This document shows positions 9,983 through 19,400 of a stretch of 38,539 nt of DNA, piece by piece. Position 1 is the stretch's first letter; each line of letters opens with the position of its first letter. Source of the stretch: Ruegeria sp. (lineage in GTDB: Bacteria > Pseudomonadota > Alphaproteobacteria > Rhodobacterales > Rhodobacteraceae); assembly GCF_028066395.1 (NCBI RefSeq), contig NZ_JALCBM010000032.1:1-38539 (forward strand). The letters run 5' to 3'. Below the pieces are notes generated by a model. That model saw only the letters and a program-made list of their open reading frames with translations, did not search any database and had not been told where the DNA came from. The translations under genes and the position numbers were made by a program.

Positions 9983-11479
9983 ATGAAAGATTTTCAACCA
10001 GATGATCTGCAGCTTCTAAGCGCATATGGTGCTTTCATCGACAATGAATACAAGCCCGTCGGTGGTCAGACCTTTGCCGCGACCTCGGCCTCGACCGGCG
10101 AGACGCTTGCCAATGTGGCGCGCTGTTCCGGGCAAGAGATCGACGACGCAGTACAATCGGCCAAACGCGCCTTTCCCGACTGGAAAGCCAAAACGCCTGA
10201 GGAGAGGGCGGCCTGTCTCTATAAATTCGCGGATCTGGTCGAAGGCCAAATTCAGCGGTTCAAGGTCATTGACGCGCTCGACGTGGGCCGTGGTGTCTGG
10301 GAAACCGAACTGGACCATGTTCTGGCAGTTCAGCAATATCGCTACTTCGCGGCGGCGGCCAAAACCCATGAAGGCTGGGGCCGGTCGATCCCGAACGGGT
10401 ATCTGATCGCCAAGCGGGAACCTTATGGCGTCTGTGGTCAGATCATTCCTTGGAACGTGCCGGGCATCATGGCGTCGTTCAAGATCGCCCCTGCAGTGGC
10501 GGCGGGCAACACCGTTGTTCTGAAGCCGGATGAAAACGCCTGCCTGTCCACGATGGAACTGGGCAAGCTGATCGCAGAATGTTTCCCGCCGGGCGTGGTG
10601 AATATCGTTCCGGGTCTGGGGGAAGAGGCCGGCGCCGCGCTGACCAGCCACCCGGATGTGGCCAAGATCGCCTTTACCGGCAGCCCCGAGGTTGGCCGCA
10701 TCGTATCCGCCGCCGGTGCCAACCGCCTTGTTCCGGTGTCGCTGGAACTGGGCGGCAAAAGCCCCAACATCGTCTTCCCGGATGTCGGCACCGATGACAT
10801 CGACAAGATCGTCGACAACGTGACCTTCGGTTCGATGTTCTGCAACGGACAGTCGTGCATCGCAGGGACGCGACTGTTTGTGCATGACGGCATCTACGAC
10901 GACTTCATGGGGCGTCTGAAAGCGTCGATGGAACGCATCAAGGTCGCCGCGCCGACAAACCCCTTCCCGCTGCTGAGCTGTCTGGTGTCCGAAAAACAGG
11001 GCCAGCGCGTGCAGTCCTATATCGACATCGGCAAGGCCGAAGGCGGGCTGGTCACCGGTGGCGAGCGGGTCAGCGTCGAGGGCTGCGATGCGGGCTGGTT
11101 CTTTGAGCCGACGGTGTTTGAGACCACAAATGACTCGCGGATCGCGCAAGAAGAGATTTTTGGCCCGGTTCTGTCAGTCATTCGCTGGAAGGATTACGAC
11201 AAGCTGCTGGCCGATGCCAACGGCGTCAAATACGGGCTGGCTGCGGGCATCTATACCAGCAACCTCAAGAACGCCTGGGAAACGGCGGATCGGCTGCAGG
11301 CAGGCAATGTCTGGGTGAACAGCTATCTAAACCTCGCACCGGGCAGCCCGTTTGGCGGGTACAAGGAAAGCGGCATCGGCAGCGAGTTCTGTCACGAGAC
11401 GCTCAACATGTATACGCATGCAAAGGCGATCACGATCCAGACCGAGATCAACCCGGCCTGGTACGCGCCATCGGCCTGA
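9983..11479 (+). CDS. NAD-dependent aldehyde dehydrogenase
   Basis: IIPWNVPGIMASFKIAPAVAAGNTVVLK, FTGSPEVGR, LELGGKSPNIVF, NGQSCIAGTRLF, EEIFGPV, PFGGYKESGIG. GGAGGT Shine-Dalgarno at 9971-9976. Confidence 0.94.
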   Translation: MKDFQPDDLQLLSAYGAFIDNEYKPVGGQTFAATSASTGETLANVARCSGQEIDDAVQSAKRAFPDWKAKTPEERAACLYKFADLVEGQIQRFKVIDALDVGRGVWETELDHVLAVQQYRYFAAAAKTHEGWGRSIPNGYLIAKREPYGVCGQIIPWNVPGIMASFKIAPAVAAGNTVVLKPDENACLSTMELGKLIAECFPPGVVNIVPGLGEEAGAALTSHPDVAKIAFTGSPEVGRIVSAAGANRLVPVSLELGGKSPNIVFPDVGTDDIDKIVDNVTFGSMFCNGQSCIAGTRLFVHDGIYDDFMGRLKASMERIKVAAPTNPFPLLSCLVSEKQGQRVQSYIDIGKAEGGLVTGGERVSVEGCDAGWFFEPTVFETTNDSRIAQEEIFGPVLSVIRWKDYDKLLADANGVKYGLAAGIYTSNLKNAWETADRLQAGNVWVNSYLNLAPGSPFGGYKESGIGSEFCHETLNMYTHAKAITIQTEINPAWYAPSA

Positions 11480-11506
11480 TCGGCGCGTAAAATCGAACTG
11501 GCCGTC

Positions 11507-11550
11507 AAACCATCAGGCCGCCTCGCATGGCGAGGTGCGCCTGATGGTTT
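11507..11550. terminator. Long stem-loop between convergent genes, likely bidirectional terminator
   Basis: AAACCATCAGGC (11507-11518) pairs perfectly with GCCTGATGGTTT (11539-11550); inner stem CCTCGC/GCGAGG. Confidence 0.75.
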
Positions 11551-11569
11551 CGTCTTAATCGTCCGATGT

Positions 11570-11956
11570 TCAGTTGAAGTTCAGATCAAAGCCGCTGTTC
11601 ATGACGAAAGGCGCGCGGAAGTTGTCCTGCAGGAAGTAGTAGATGTTTTGCTCTTTATCATGCGCGATCGAGAAGCAGCCGTAATCCTCTTCGTTCCACA
11701 GGCCGGTCCAGCTTGAACAGTATTTGCCATCTTCGACCTTGTAGCGGGCCTCAGCCGGTTTTGCGTCCCCTTCCTTGATCCACAGGGTCAGGCCGGAATC
11801 CGCAAAATACTGACGGGTTTCAACGCCGTAGTGGATGCCCTTGATGGTGGCGCCCGTCAGAAGGTCCTTGATCTCCTGATCGTTCAAGGTAACCTCTTCG
11901 GCCATTGCGGGGGCTGCCAACAGACCCATTGCCAGCGCGGCGAATACGTTCTTCAT
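11570..11956 (-). CDS. Small secreted protein of unknown function
   Basis: Signal peptide MKNVFAALAMGLLAAPAMAEE; 128 aa with YCSSWTGLWNEEDYGCFS; SD-like sequence upstream. Confidence 0.75.
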   Translation of the reverse strand: MKNVFAALAMGLLAAPAMAEEVTLNDQEIKDLLTGATIKGIHYGVETRQYFADSGLTLWIKEGDAKPAEARYKVEDGKYCSSWTGLWNEEDYGCFSIAHDKEQNIYYFLQDNFRAPFVMNSGFDLNFN

Positions 11957-11987
11957 TACTTTATCCTTTCGTAATTGCAGTGAAGAA

Positions 11988-12923
11988 TTAGTTTTGGTTC
12001 ACACGTTTCGTGCGATCCGAGGAGGGTTCGGACCCTAAAGAAACGCCAGCATCTGGGCCGCAGTAAGCGGCCCGCAGATCATCGACCAACGGATCAATGA
12101 GGTGTCTCTTCGGGCTGTCTTTTTTCCAGATCATGCCAAGGCGGCGATGCAGAACCGGATCACCAAAAGGCAGGGTACGAATCTCCGGCGGCAAAGAACT
12201 GTATCCGACCGGTGCCGCGATAATCGACACGCCGTAATTTCCGCGGGTCAGATTGATTGCTGCTTCGACGGTCTGGATCTCACAGGTCGAAGTCACCTGA
12301 ATGTTCTGCCGGGCCAGTTCTTCATCGATCAACCGTGCGTCCATGAAATCGCGATTGAACTGGATGAAGGGATTTTCAAGCAAAACGGCCCGCCAATCCT
12401 TTCCGGGGGCCGTGGTATGGGCGATGACCTGAAATGGTTCATCGATCATCGGCTCGAAATGCACGCCGGGACCCCAGTTGTCTATGTCCGTTGCAAACCC
12501 CACATCGATCTGACGCTGCATGAGTTGGGTATGGAGTTCGATCGAATGCCCGGACCGAAGACGCAGATCGCGTTTTGGGTATTTTTGCCGATGCGCGGCC
12601 AGAACCGCAGGCATTGCCCCCATGAAGGACACAGGTATCGCGCCGATCCGCAGCACCCCTTCGGTGGTGGCAGATGGGACATCCGCATATAACGCCTCCC
12701 ACGCCTTCACGGCATGGCGCGCCTTTTCAACAAATGCGAGCCCCTCGGTTGTGAGGGTGGGCGGACGTCGAGATCGGTCGAAAAGAACCAGACCCGTCTC
12801 TTCCTCAAGCCGCCTGATCTGCTGGCTTACGCCCGCTGCCGACAGGTTCAGTCTGGCCCCTGCTTCGGCAAATGTACCTTCATCGACAATTGCCAGCAGA
12901 GTTTTCACGACTTTGAAGTCCAT
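11988..12923 (-). CDS. LysR family transcriptional regulator (ArgP/IciA-like)
   Basis: MDFKVVKTLLAIVDEGTFAEAGARLNLSAAGVSQQIRRLEEETGLVLFDRSRRPPTLT HTH plus LysR effector domain. Confidence 0.93.
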   Translation of the reverse strand: MDFKVVKTLLAIVDEGTFAEAGARLNLSAAGVSQQIRRLEEETGLVLFDRSRRPPTLTTEGLAFVEKARHAVKAWEALYADVPSATTEGVLRIGAIPVSFMGAMPAVLAAHRQKYPKRDLRLRSGHSIELHTQLMQRQIDVGFATDIDNWGPGVHFEPMIDEPFQVIAHTTAPGKDWRAVLLENPFIQFNRDFMDARLIDEELARQNIQVTSTCEIQTVEAAINLTRGNYGVSIIAAPVGYSSLPPEIRTLPFGDPVLHRRLGMIWKKDSPKRHLIDPLVDDLRAAYCGPDAGVSLGSEPSSDRTKRVNQN

Positions 12924-12972
12924 GGCCGCCGCCCTGATCCAAACACGTTCGTCTTGGCTGTAGTGGTATAGC

Positions 12973-12997
12973 GTTACTTCGCTAATTGTGAAGTAAC
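12973..12997. promoter_or_regulatory. Perfect inverted repeat GTTACTTC-N9-GAAGTAAC, candidate LysR operator
   Basis: 8-bp perfect arms; contains T-N11-A; 50 bp upstream of the LysR start. Confidence 0.65.
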
Positions 12998-13026
12998 ATT
13001 CTGTTGATAAAAATTCTGTATATCAA

Positions 13027-13145
13027 TATCCGCGCAGCGGCCCGCCACATTTGAAGAAATCGGGCAGGCCTGCGTGTTTCTCGCCAGCGAAGGCGCGCGG
13101 TATATCAATGGTCAGAGTATACTGTCCGATGGCGGGATGAACCGT
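13027..13145 (+). pseudogene. C-terminal remnant of a short-chain dehydrogenase/reductase
   Basis: Translates QRPATFEEIGQACVFLASEGARYINGQSILSDGGMNRS, the canonical SDR C-terminus (FLAS...YINGQ...DGG); no Rossmann or YxxxK region upstream. Confidence 0.75.
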
Positions 13146-13510
13146 TCCAAGGCGCGCAAGGATCACGTCCGAAACCCATGCCCCCACCGCCACCCGCGGT
13201 TTGACATATCTGCAAGGCTGGTTTCCGGACTTGAATGGGGCGTGCGCCCGGTTGCGATATTTTCGGATGAAAAATGGACATGGAGGTACCCTCCATATGC
13301 TCAGGGTGCAATTTCAACCTGTTGTTTGTCATTTACTTGGAACGGTTTGCCGTTCTTCGCCGTTCTTATTGTTTCGCTAAGATTACTACGGAAAAGCGGC
13401 ATTCAGATCTTTTCATGGTCATGCAACCAAGGCAGCTCACGTAAATCTTGACGCTGCAAGAAAAAGCAGCGCGCCGTCTAACATGCTTCGAGCAGCTTGT
13501 ATTTCGTTAT

Positions 13511-13525
13511 TGTTATGATATCACA
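13511..13525. promoter_or_regulatory. Zur-like operator TGTTATgATATCACA
   Basis: Imperfect AT-rich palindrome resembling alphaproteobacterial Zur boxes, 51 bp upstream of the COG0523 gene. Confidence 0.45.
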
Positions 13526-13575
13526 TTACTAACCATTGACGACACCCGGCAAGAAAAGCGAGCTGTTTCCAAACC

Positions 13576-14790
13576 ATGACTGATACCCGTCTTCCCGTCA
13601 CCGTCCTGTCCGGCTTTCTTGGGGCTGGCAAAACCACCCTTCTGAACCGCGTTCTGAACAATCGCGAGGGGCGGCGCGTTGCCGTCATCGTCAATGACAT
13701 GTCCGAAGTGAATATCGACGCGGACCTCGTGCGCGCCGAAACCGAGTTGAGCCGCACTGACGAGACGTTGGTTGAGATGTCGAACGGCTGTATCTGCTGC
13801 ACCCTGCGCGACGACCTGCTGGACGAGGTGCGGCGGCTGGCTGCGGAAGGCCGGTTCGATTACCTGTTGATCGAATCCACGGGGATCTCGGAACCCCTGC
13901 CCGTTGCGGCGACCTTTGACTTCCGTGACGAAGCGGGCGAAAGCCTGTCGGATGTTGCCCGTCTCGACACGATGGTGACTGTCGTGGATGCGGTGAACCT
14001 GCTCAAGGATTTCTCCAGCCATGATTTCCTGCATGACCGTGGCGAGACACTGGGAGAAGCGGATGAGCGAACACTGGTCCACCTGCTGACGGATCAGATC
14101 GAATTTGCCGATATCATTGTTCTCAATAAGGTCGGCGACGCCGGGCCCGAGCGGACCGATGCGGCTCGGAAGATCATTCGCAGCCTGAACGCGGATGCGA
14201 AAATCATCGAAACGGACCACTCGGATGTCGCCAGCGACGCCATTCTGGACACCGGTTTGTTCGACTTCGAAGCGGCCCATCAACATCCCATGTGGGCGAA
14301 AGAGCTCTATGGCTTTGCGGATCACGTCCCGGAAACGGAAGAATACGGCGTGTCCTCATTTGTCTATCGCGCGCGTCAGCCGTTTGAGCCCGAAAAAATT
14401 CTTGCCTTGCTGAACGGCGACCTGCCCGGCGTGATCCGGGCCAAAGGGCATTTCTGGATCGCAACACGGCCCCAATGGGTTGCTGAGTTCTCTCTGGCCG
14501 GTGCGCTGTCGAGCGTTCAGCCGATCGGAACATGGTGGGCATCCGTCCCTCAGACCCGGTGGCCCGAGCACCCCTCTGTTCTGAACTACATCAAACAGCA
14601 CTGGTCAGACCCCTGGGGTGACCGGCGGCAGGAACTGGTCTTTATCGGCGCGGGCATTGATTGGCCGGTGCTGAGGGCGCGCCTTGACGCGTGTTTGGTG
14701 CCCGAGACCGTTGCATCCGGCCCCGACACCCTTCCGACTGACTTGCCCGATCCATTCCCGCTCTGGCGCCGGGTGGAGGATGCCGCATGA
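13576..14790 (+). CDS. COG0523 (CobW/ZigA-type) GTP-binding metallochaperone
   Basis: P-loop [12 protein letters not shown]; metal motif [22 protein letters not shown]; CobW C-terminal domain. Confidence 0.93.
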   Translation: MTDTRLPVTVLSGFLGAGKTTLLNRVLNNREGRRVAVIVNDMSEVNIDADLVRAETELSRTDETLVEMSNGCICCTLRDDLLDEVRRLAAEGRFDYLLIESTGISEPLPVAATFDFRDEAGESLSDVARLDTMVTVVDAVNLLKDFSSHDFLHDRGETLGEADERTLVHLLTDQIEFADIIVLNKVGDAGPERTDAARKIIRSLNADAKIIETDHSDVASDAILDTGLFDFEAAHQHPMWAKELYGFADHVPETEEYGVSSFVYRARQPFEPEKILALLNGDLPGVIRAKGHFWIATRPQWVAEFSLAGALSSVQPIGTWWASVPQTRWPEHPSVLNYIKQHWSDPWGDRRQELVFIGAGIDWPVLRARLDACLVPETVASGPDTLPTDLPDPFPLWRRVEDAA

Positions 14791-15422
14791 CCTATATCCG
14801 TGCAGAAATAAGGGATGCGGCCATTGGTGTTGGCATTGCAGACACGCCCGAGGGCTTGGCCCGGATCAGCATGCCCGGATGCGCGGCGTCAATCTGGCGG
14901 CGTCAAATCGGCTCCGGTTTTCAGACATGGATCGATGCGCTTGACCCTTCACATCTGCCCAATGGGCGCCTCGTCCTGCGCCCTGCCGACGTGCCAGAGG
15001 CCGTGCGGCACCTCTGCGATATCGCGGCTATGGAGAATGCTGAAGAACGCGGCTGGTTGGAAAACGACATTGCCGAGTTGGCCGAACGGTTTGCCGAGAT
15101 CATGAAGGTTTCCTACTTGCGACTGCGTCTGGACCCGATCAGCACAAACGCCTGCCGGAAGTTCCACATCGACGCCCTCCATGCGCGCCTGATCTGCACC
15201 TATCGGGGCACGGGCACGCAATACGGGATTTCGCGCGACGGTCAGGACCCAAAACGGGTCTTCACCCTGGCAACGGGCGCACCTATGATCATGCGCGGTA
15301 CTCTATGGCCGCAAAGCCCTCCGTCGGGCCTGTTGCACCGGTCACCACCCATTTCAGGCACCGGCGAAACCCGTTTGGTTCTTGTGCTCGACCCTGTGTT
15401 TGATCTGGATGAGGTCGATTGA
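14787..15422 (+). CDS. DUF1826 family protein
   Basis: Conserved text [37 protein letters not shown]; overlaps the COG0523 stop (ATGA), a known neighbourhood. Confidence 0.82.
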   Translation: MTYIRAEIRDAAIGVGIADTPEGLARISMPGCAASIWRRQIGSGFQTWIDALDPSHLPNGRLVLRPADVPEAVRHLCDIAAMENAEERGWLENDIAELAERFAEIMKVSYLRLRLDPISTNACRKFHIDALHARLICTYRGTGTQYGISRDGQDPKRVFTLATGAPMIMRGTLWPQSPPSGLLHRSPPISGTGETRLVLVLDPVFDLDEVD

Positions 15423-15679
15423 TGGGGCGCAACCTTGGCCAGACACGCCTTCGGAAACGCCGCCGACAAGAGAACCCGATGCACGAATTCGACCGTCTTC
15501 CACCGATTTTGCGTGCCTGGGTTTCGCAGGCCGCACTGCCCTGGCGGCCCCGTTCCGTTCTGCGCGCTTACAACAAAGCGCTCGCGCGGACAGGTGATCG
15601 ATGTCATGCGTTGAACGAATTAAGCCGTCTCGAAGCTGCACAACTGGCGAAGGACAACAGCCTTTCGTGCACCATTTGA
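15422..15679 (+). CDS. Small DUF6525-like protein
   Basis: [54 protein letters not shown]; start overlaps the DUF1826 stop. Confidence 0.65.
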   Translation: MGRNLGQTRLRKRRRQENPMHEFDRLPPILRAWVSQAALPWRPRSVLRAYNKALARTGDRCHALNELSRLEAAQLAKDNSLSCTI

Positions 15680-15702
15680 GTGCACATCAAACCGTTGTTT
15701 CA

Positions 15703-15942
15703 ATTCGGCAGGAGGATCGGCCGTGCAGCAAGAAAATACAGCTTCGGAGATTTGGTGAGGCGCTTGAGACGATATGTGAACCATGGCTGCAATCCGCGCA
15801 CGAGAAAGAGGCTTTCGAACACGCACATATATTTCTGAATCGTCACATGTTTCAGACCAACCCCGGCCTTCATGGAATTGCGCAGGTCTACGTGATCCGC
15901 ATGGCGCGATTGATACCGCACCAATGACCGATCCACATCCAG
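15703..15942 (-). pseudogene. C-terminal fragment of an AAA ATPase with DUF4143 domain
   Basis: HVDLRNSMKAGVGLKHVTIQKYMCVFESLFLVRGLQPWFTYRLKRLTKSPKLYFL matches the DUF4143 pattern (TVxxYLxxLExLFLVRxLxPWxxNxxKRLxKxPKLxFLDxG); no ATPase domain present. Confidence 0.65.
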
Positions 15943-15979
15943 GGCCGACTCCAACGCCATGCCGCCACTTGCGCAGCAC

Positions 15980-16459
15980 TCAGGGCAGCAGATCCGAGGC
16001 TGTGTTGAATCCGGCCAGATCAAAACCGAAGGATATCGGATCACCCACCCTGTTTTTGCCGTCGATCTTCAACTGATCGCCAGCGCGCATCGCATTCATC
16101 CAGTCCTGTGATACAGGGGAGCGGGCAAAGCAGCCCTGCGCTTCACAGGTCAGAAACTCCAGACGTGCGACCTCGGCACCATCGACCGTCACCGTTAGCC
16201 CTTCGGAGAACAGCAGGCCAAAGGGCAGGGTCAGGACGGTCTCGGTCTCATCCTTGCCTGCGGATTTCACGAAGGCGATCGAGGTAAGCCGCTGATTGCT
16301 TTCGGTTAAAACGATGCTTTGAGTCATTTCGCAGATCAGCTCGGTCCCGTTGACCTGATTGCTGCAATTGACCGACCACAGCGGCGCGGCGCTGTCCTGG
16401 GCGGCAAGAGGCTGTACCAAACCCAATGACACCCCCAAGGCGCATATCCAAGTTTTCAT
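15980..16459 (-). CDS. Invasion associated locus B (IalB) family protein
   Basis: Signal peptide; W-x-VNCSNQ...LICEMTQSI, LPFGLLFSEGLTVTVDG, FLTCEAQGCFA pattern of IalB. Confidence 0.85.
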   Translation of the reverse strand: MKTWICALGVSLGLVQPLAAQDSAAPLWSVNCSNQVNGTELICEMTQSIVLTESNQRLTSIAFVKSAGKDETETVLTLPFGLLFSEGLTVTVDGAEVARLEFLTCEAQGCFARSPVSQDWMNAMRAGDQLKIDGKNRVGDPISFGFDLAGFNTASDLLP

Positions 16460-16477
16460 TCTGCTCTCCCTTATTGA

Positions 16478-19400
16478 TTAGAATTGTATTCCAAGGCTTA
16501 GCCCAACCTGCAGGGCCTCGGTTGAGTCTCCGAACATATGGTCGAGGCTGAGATTGATAAAGCGGCTGTCATCCAGCGCAACCAGCCCCAGTTGGGCCGA
16601 GATCAGGCCATGCGCGTTGCCAATATAGCTGGTATTGGAAAATCCGCCGTCCAAGGCACTGGCATCGGCAAACCCGGCGGTCACCGATACGGTGTCATCT
16701 GACGAGAGGATGGCCCCGAACCGCAAGCTTGCGCGCAGTTTCTGAGACGCGCTCAGGGTCTGTTCCGTTCCGATCTCAAGCGATGGCACCAGAGAATAGA
16801 TCATCTCGCTGTCGTCTTGCAGAACGACCCCGGACAGGGTGGCCTGACCATTGCTGTCGGTCGCCAGACGCGTGGCATCAACCGCAAGCTCGGGACGCAG
16901 ATACGAGGAGCCACCGGCGAACCTGTGATCATAGGCCAAGCTTAGCCGCAGGTTCTGATGGTTCATCTTATGCGTGATCGAACTGACGCCCGCGGTGCTC
17001 ACAATGGTGCCGTTGGGCAGCACGCCGCTGATCCCACCTGCGCGGAGCGTGTCGTAATCCGACCATCCGGCTGTCAGCATGGCCCCGAATTCCCACGCAC
17101 CGCTGTATTTGGTCAGCGAGGCCCCCAGATTGAACCGATCACCCGTTGCGTTATAGTTCTGCCCGTTGCGCAGGCTCATCTGGTCGTGGCCCAGGGCAAA
17201 ACCCGCATACAGCTCATCCCCGACCGGCATACGGATACCGGCAGACAGGTTGGTGTTGTTGATGTCCAGCTCGTCATAGATGCCGGTCTGGTCGCGGTCG
17301 TAGAAAGACCGCCCGCCCGAGAACCAGACACAGCTGCGTGGATCATCACCGGTCTGGTATTCGGTGAACCGTTCGCAATTCTGCAGCGTGTCGGCAAACA
17401 CCCGGGTGCCGTAAAAGGCATCCACCGCATCGGCCGCGTAATCCGATGTCGACAGGCTGTCGATGGCAGCGATGACATTGGCCTCGGACTGCATGTTCCC
17501 GACCAGCGCGAGGAACGCGCCCTGTCCAACCGACCCCTGCCCGTTCAGGACCTGATTGATATAGTCCCCAACGGCGGCCTGATTGGCGTTCATCCCCTGG
17601 GTCGAGTAATCCGGCGTGATCACCAGATCGATTGAGCTGCCATCGGATGTCGCACCGTTCAGACCAATCGAGTAATCCAGAACCACCGTATCCTGAATGG
17701 ACGTTCCCGCATCCGATGCGGTGCCATCGGGGTTGATGATCACCAGCGGCAAGGCCCGTTCCAGCCGGTTCAGCTGCGGCGTCAAGGTGCCGCCGATCGA
17801 GGCGTCACCGGTGACATTGACCAGATCGCTCGCGCCGCCCGACGCACCCGAGGTCAGGAAATACACGTCGAATGTCGATGTCGCGGTTGCGCCGAAGTCC
17901 AGGCTGCCGGTCAGGTCCAGGGTCTGGCTGACATTGCCGGCAAAGGTAAAGTCGCTGGCCTGCACCGTCGATGTCAGATCGGTCGTCATCCCCAGTGCGG
18001 CGCCCAGAACGAAATCACCGTTCACCTGCATAAGCCCGGCAGCGCCCAGATCAACCGTATCCAGCGCGTAAAAGGATGCGCCATCTTCGACCGTCAGGCC
18101 GTTGGTCCCCGCACCCAGATCCAGATTGCCAAGCGCCGCACCCGCCAGCGAAATCTGTTCGTTGCCATCCCCGCCATTCACCAGCTGATCGTTTCCGGCA
18201 ATCAGCAGGCTGTTTGCGGACAGGGTCACCGTGTTGTCGGCGCCGCCATCGACGACGATAGATGCAACCGAGTCCGCCTGACCTGTACCGCCCAGAACGA
18301 CTCCGTCCAGCCCAAGCGTGATTGCGTCGGCCCCGTCGCGCCCTTCGGATTGTGCCAGCACGCCGATGCCGCCTTCGCCGACCGACATGACATTGCCGCT
18401 CAAGGCCATGTCGATGACCCCACCGGACCCCGCACCGCCCGCAGTCCCGCGGAAGACCGAGTCCACAAGGCCGCCACCGCCGCCCAGCGACTGAGCAATG
18501 ACGCCAATCGCGTTCTCGCCGGTCGTTACGATATGCCCGGTCTGCGCGAACGCGACATCTCCGCCATCGCCACCATTGTTGGTGGATAGATCGACGGTGA
18601 TATCGTCCTCTGCCATGTCTGTGGAAACCAGACCGCCGCCGCCGCCAATGCTTTGGATGACAAAACCGTGCGAGCCCGCGCCACTGGTGGTCATGTCCCC
18701 GATATTGGCGAAATCCACGTCACCGCCGTCCCCGGTTGATCCGTCCTGCGCACCCAGCGTCACGTCGGCCTGTCCAAGGCCCGTGATGACCACTTCGCCA
18801 CCACCGGCGCCAATGCTCTGAACGCTCTGGCCATAAGACCGGTTGCCACTGGTGAACACGTCGCCATCCAGCGACAGCGCGATAGCGCCGCCATCGTTGT
18901 TGAAGCTGGGATCAGAGCCCAGGATGACCGAAGCGGCCTTGTTCGCGTCGGCCGCTCCGGTGCTGTTCAACACCAGCTTGCCACCGCCACCGCCGATGGA
19001 TTGCGCCGCACCTGCCGAAGAGAAGGCACCATCCGTGCCGACATCCCCGGTCCGACTGCCATCCACATCGCCCCCGCTGGCGTCATCGGTGTTGATCGCA
19101 CCCAGGCGCGCGGTGATGTCGATGCCATCGCCATCCTGAACACTCACCGTAGTGGCCGAGGTGCCGCCGCCGCCGCCAACGCTCTGCAACATCAGCGCGG
19201 TCGACTGGTCGCTTGTGGTGGCGATGTTACCGTCATGCGATTGCGTGACCTGATTGCCCGCCGTGCCCGACACTTCGTCCCCGCCCAGGGCGATGTCGCT
19301 GCTGACAACGGTGCCGGTTGCGCCCGCCGTCGTTGCGGTGAAATCAACCGAAGTATCGACATTGCCGCCGCCGCCATTCACCGACTGGACGAACACCGCT

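Noticed and set aside
10016-11149. 377-aa minus-strand ORF opposite the aldehyde dehydrogenase
   Set aside because: Antisense to a clear ALDH with all catalytic motifs; the antisense translation has no recognisable family features. Same reasoning for 7242..8030, 4388..5533 and 36187..36993.
13280-13296. ATGGAGG-tac-CCTCCAT dyad, MerR-operator-like, in the 13.15-13.5 kb gap
   Set aside because: No MerR gene, no metal-efflux gene downstream and no well-spaced -35/-10 elements; kept only as a note.
13105-13332. 75-aa minus-strand ORF in the gap between the SDR remnant and the COG0523 gene
   Set aside because: Low-complexity translation, overlaps the SDR remnant, no SD or family resemblance.
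15601-15927. 108-aa plus-strand ORF after the DUF6525-like gene
   Set aside because: Overlaps the DUF4143 remnant on the other strand, which has clear homology-like text; no SD or motif.
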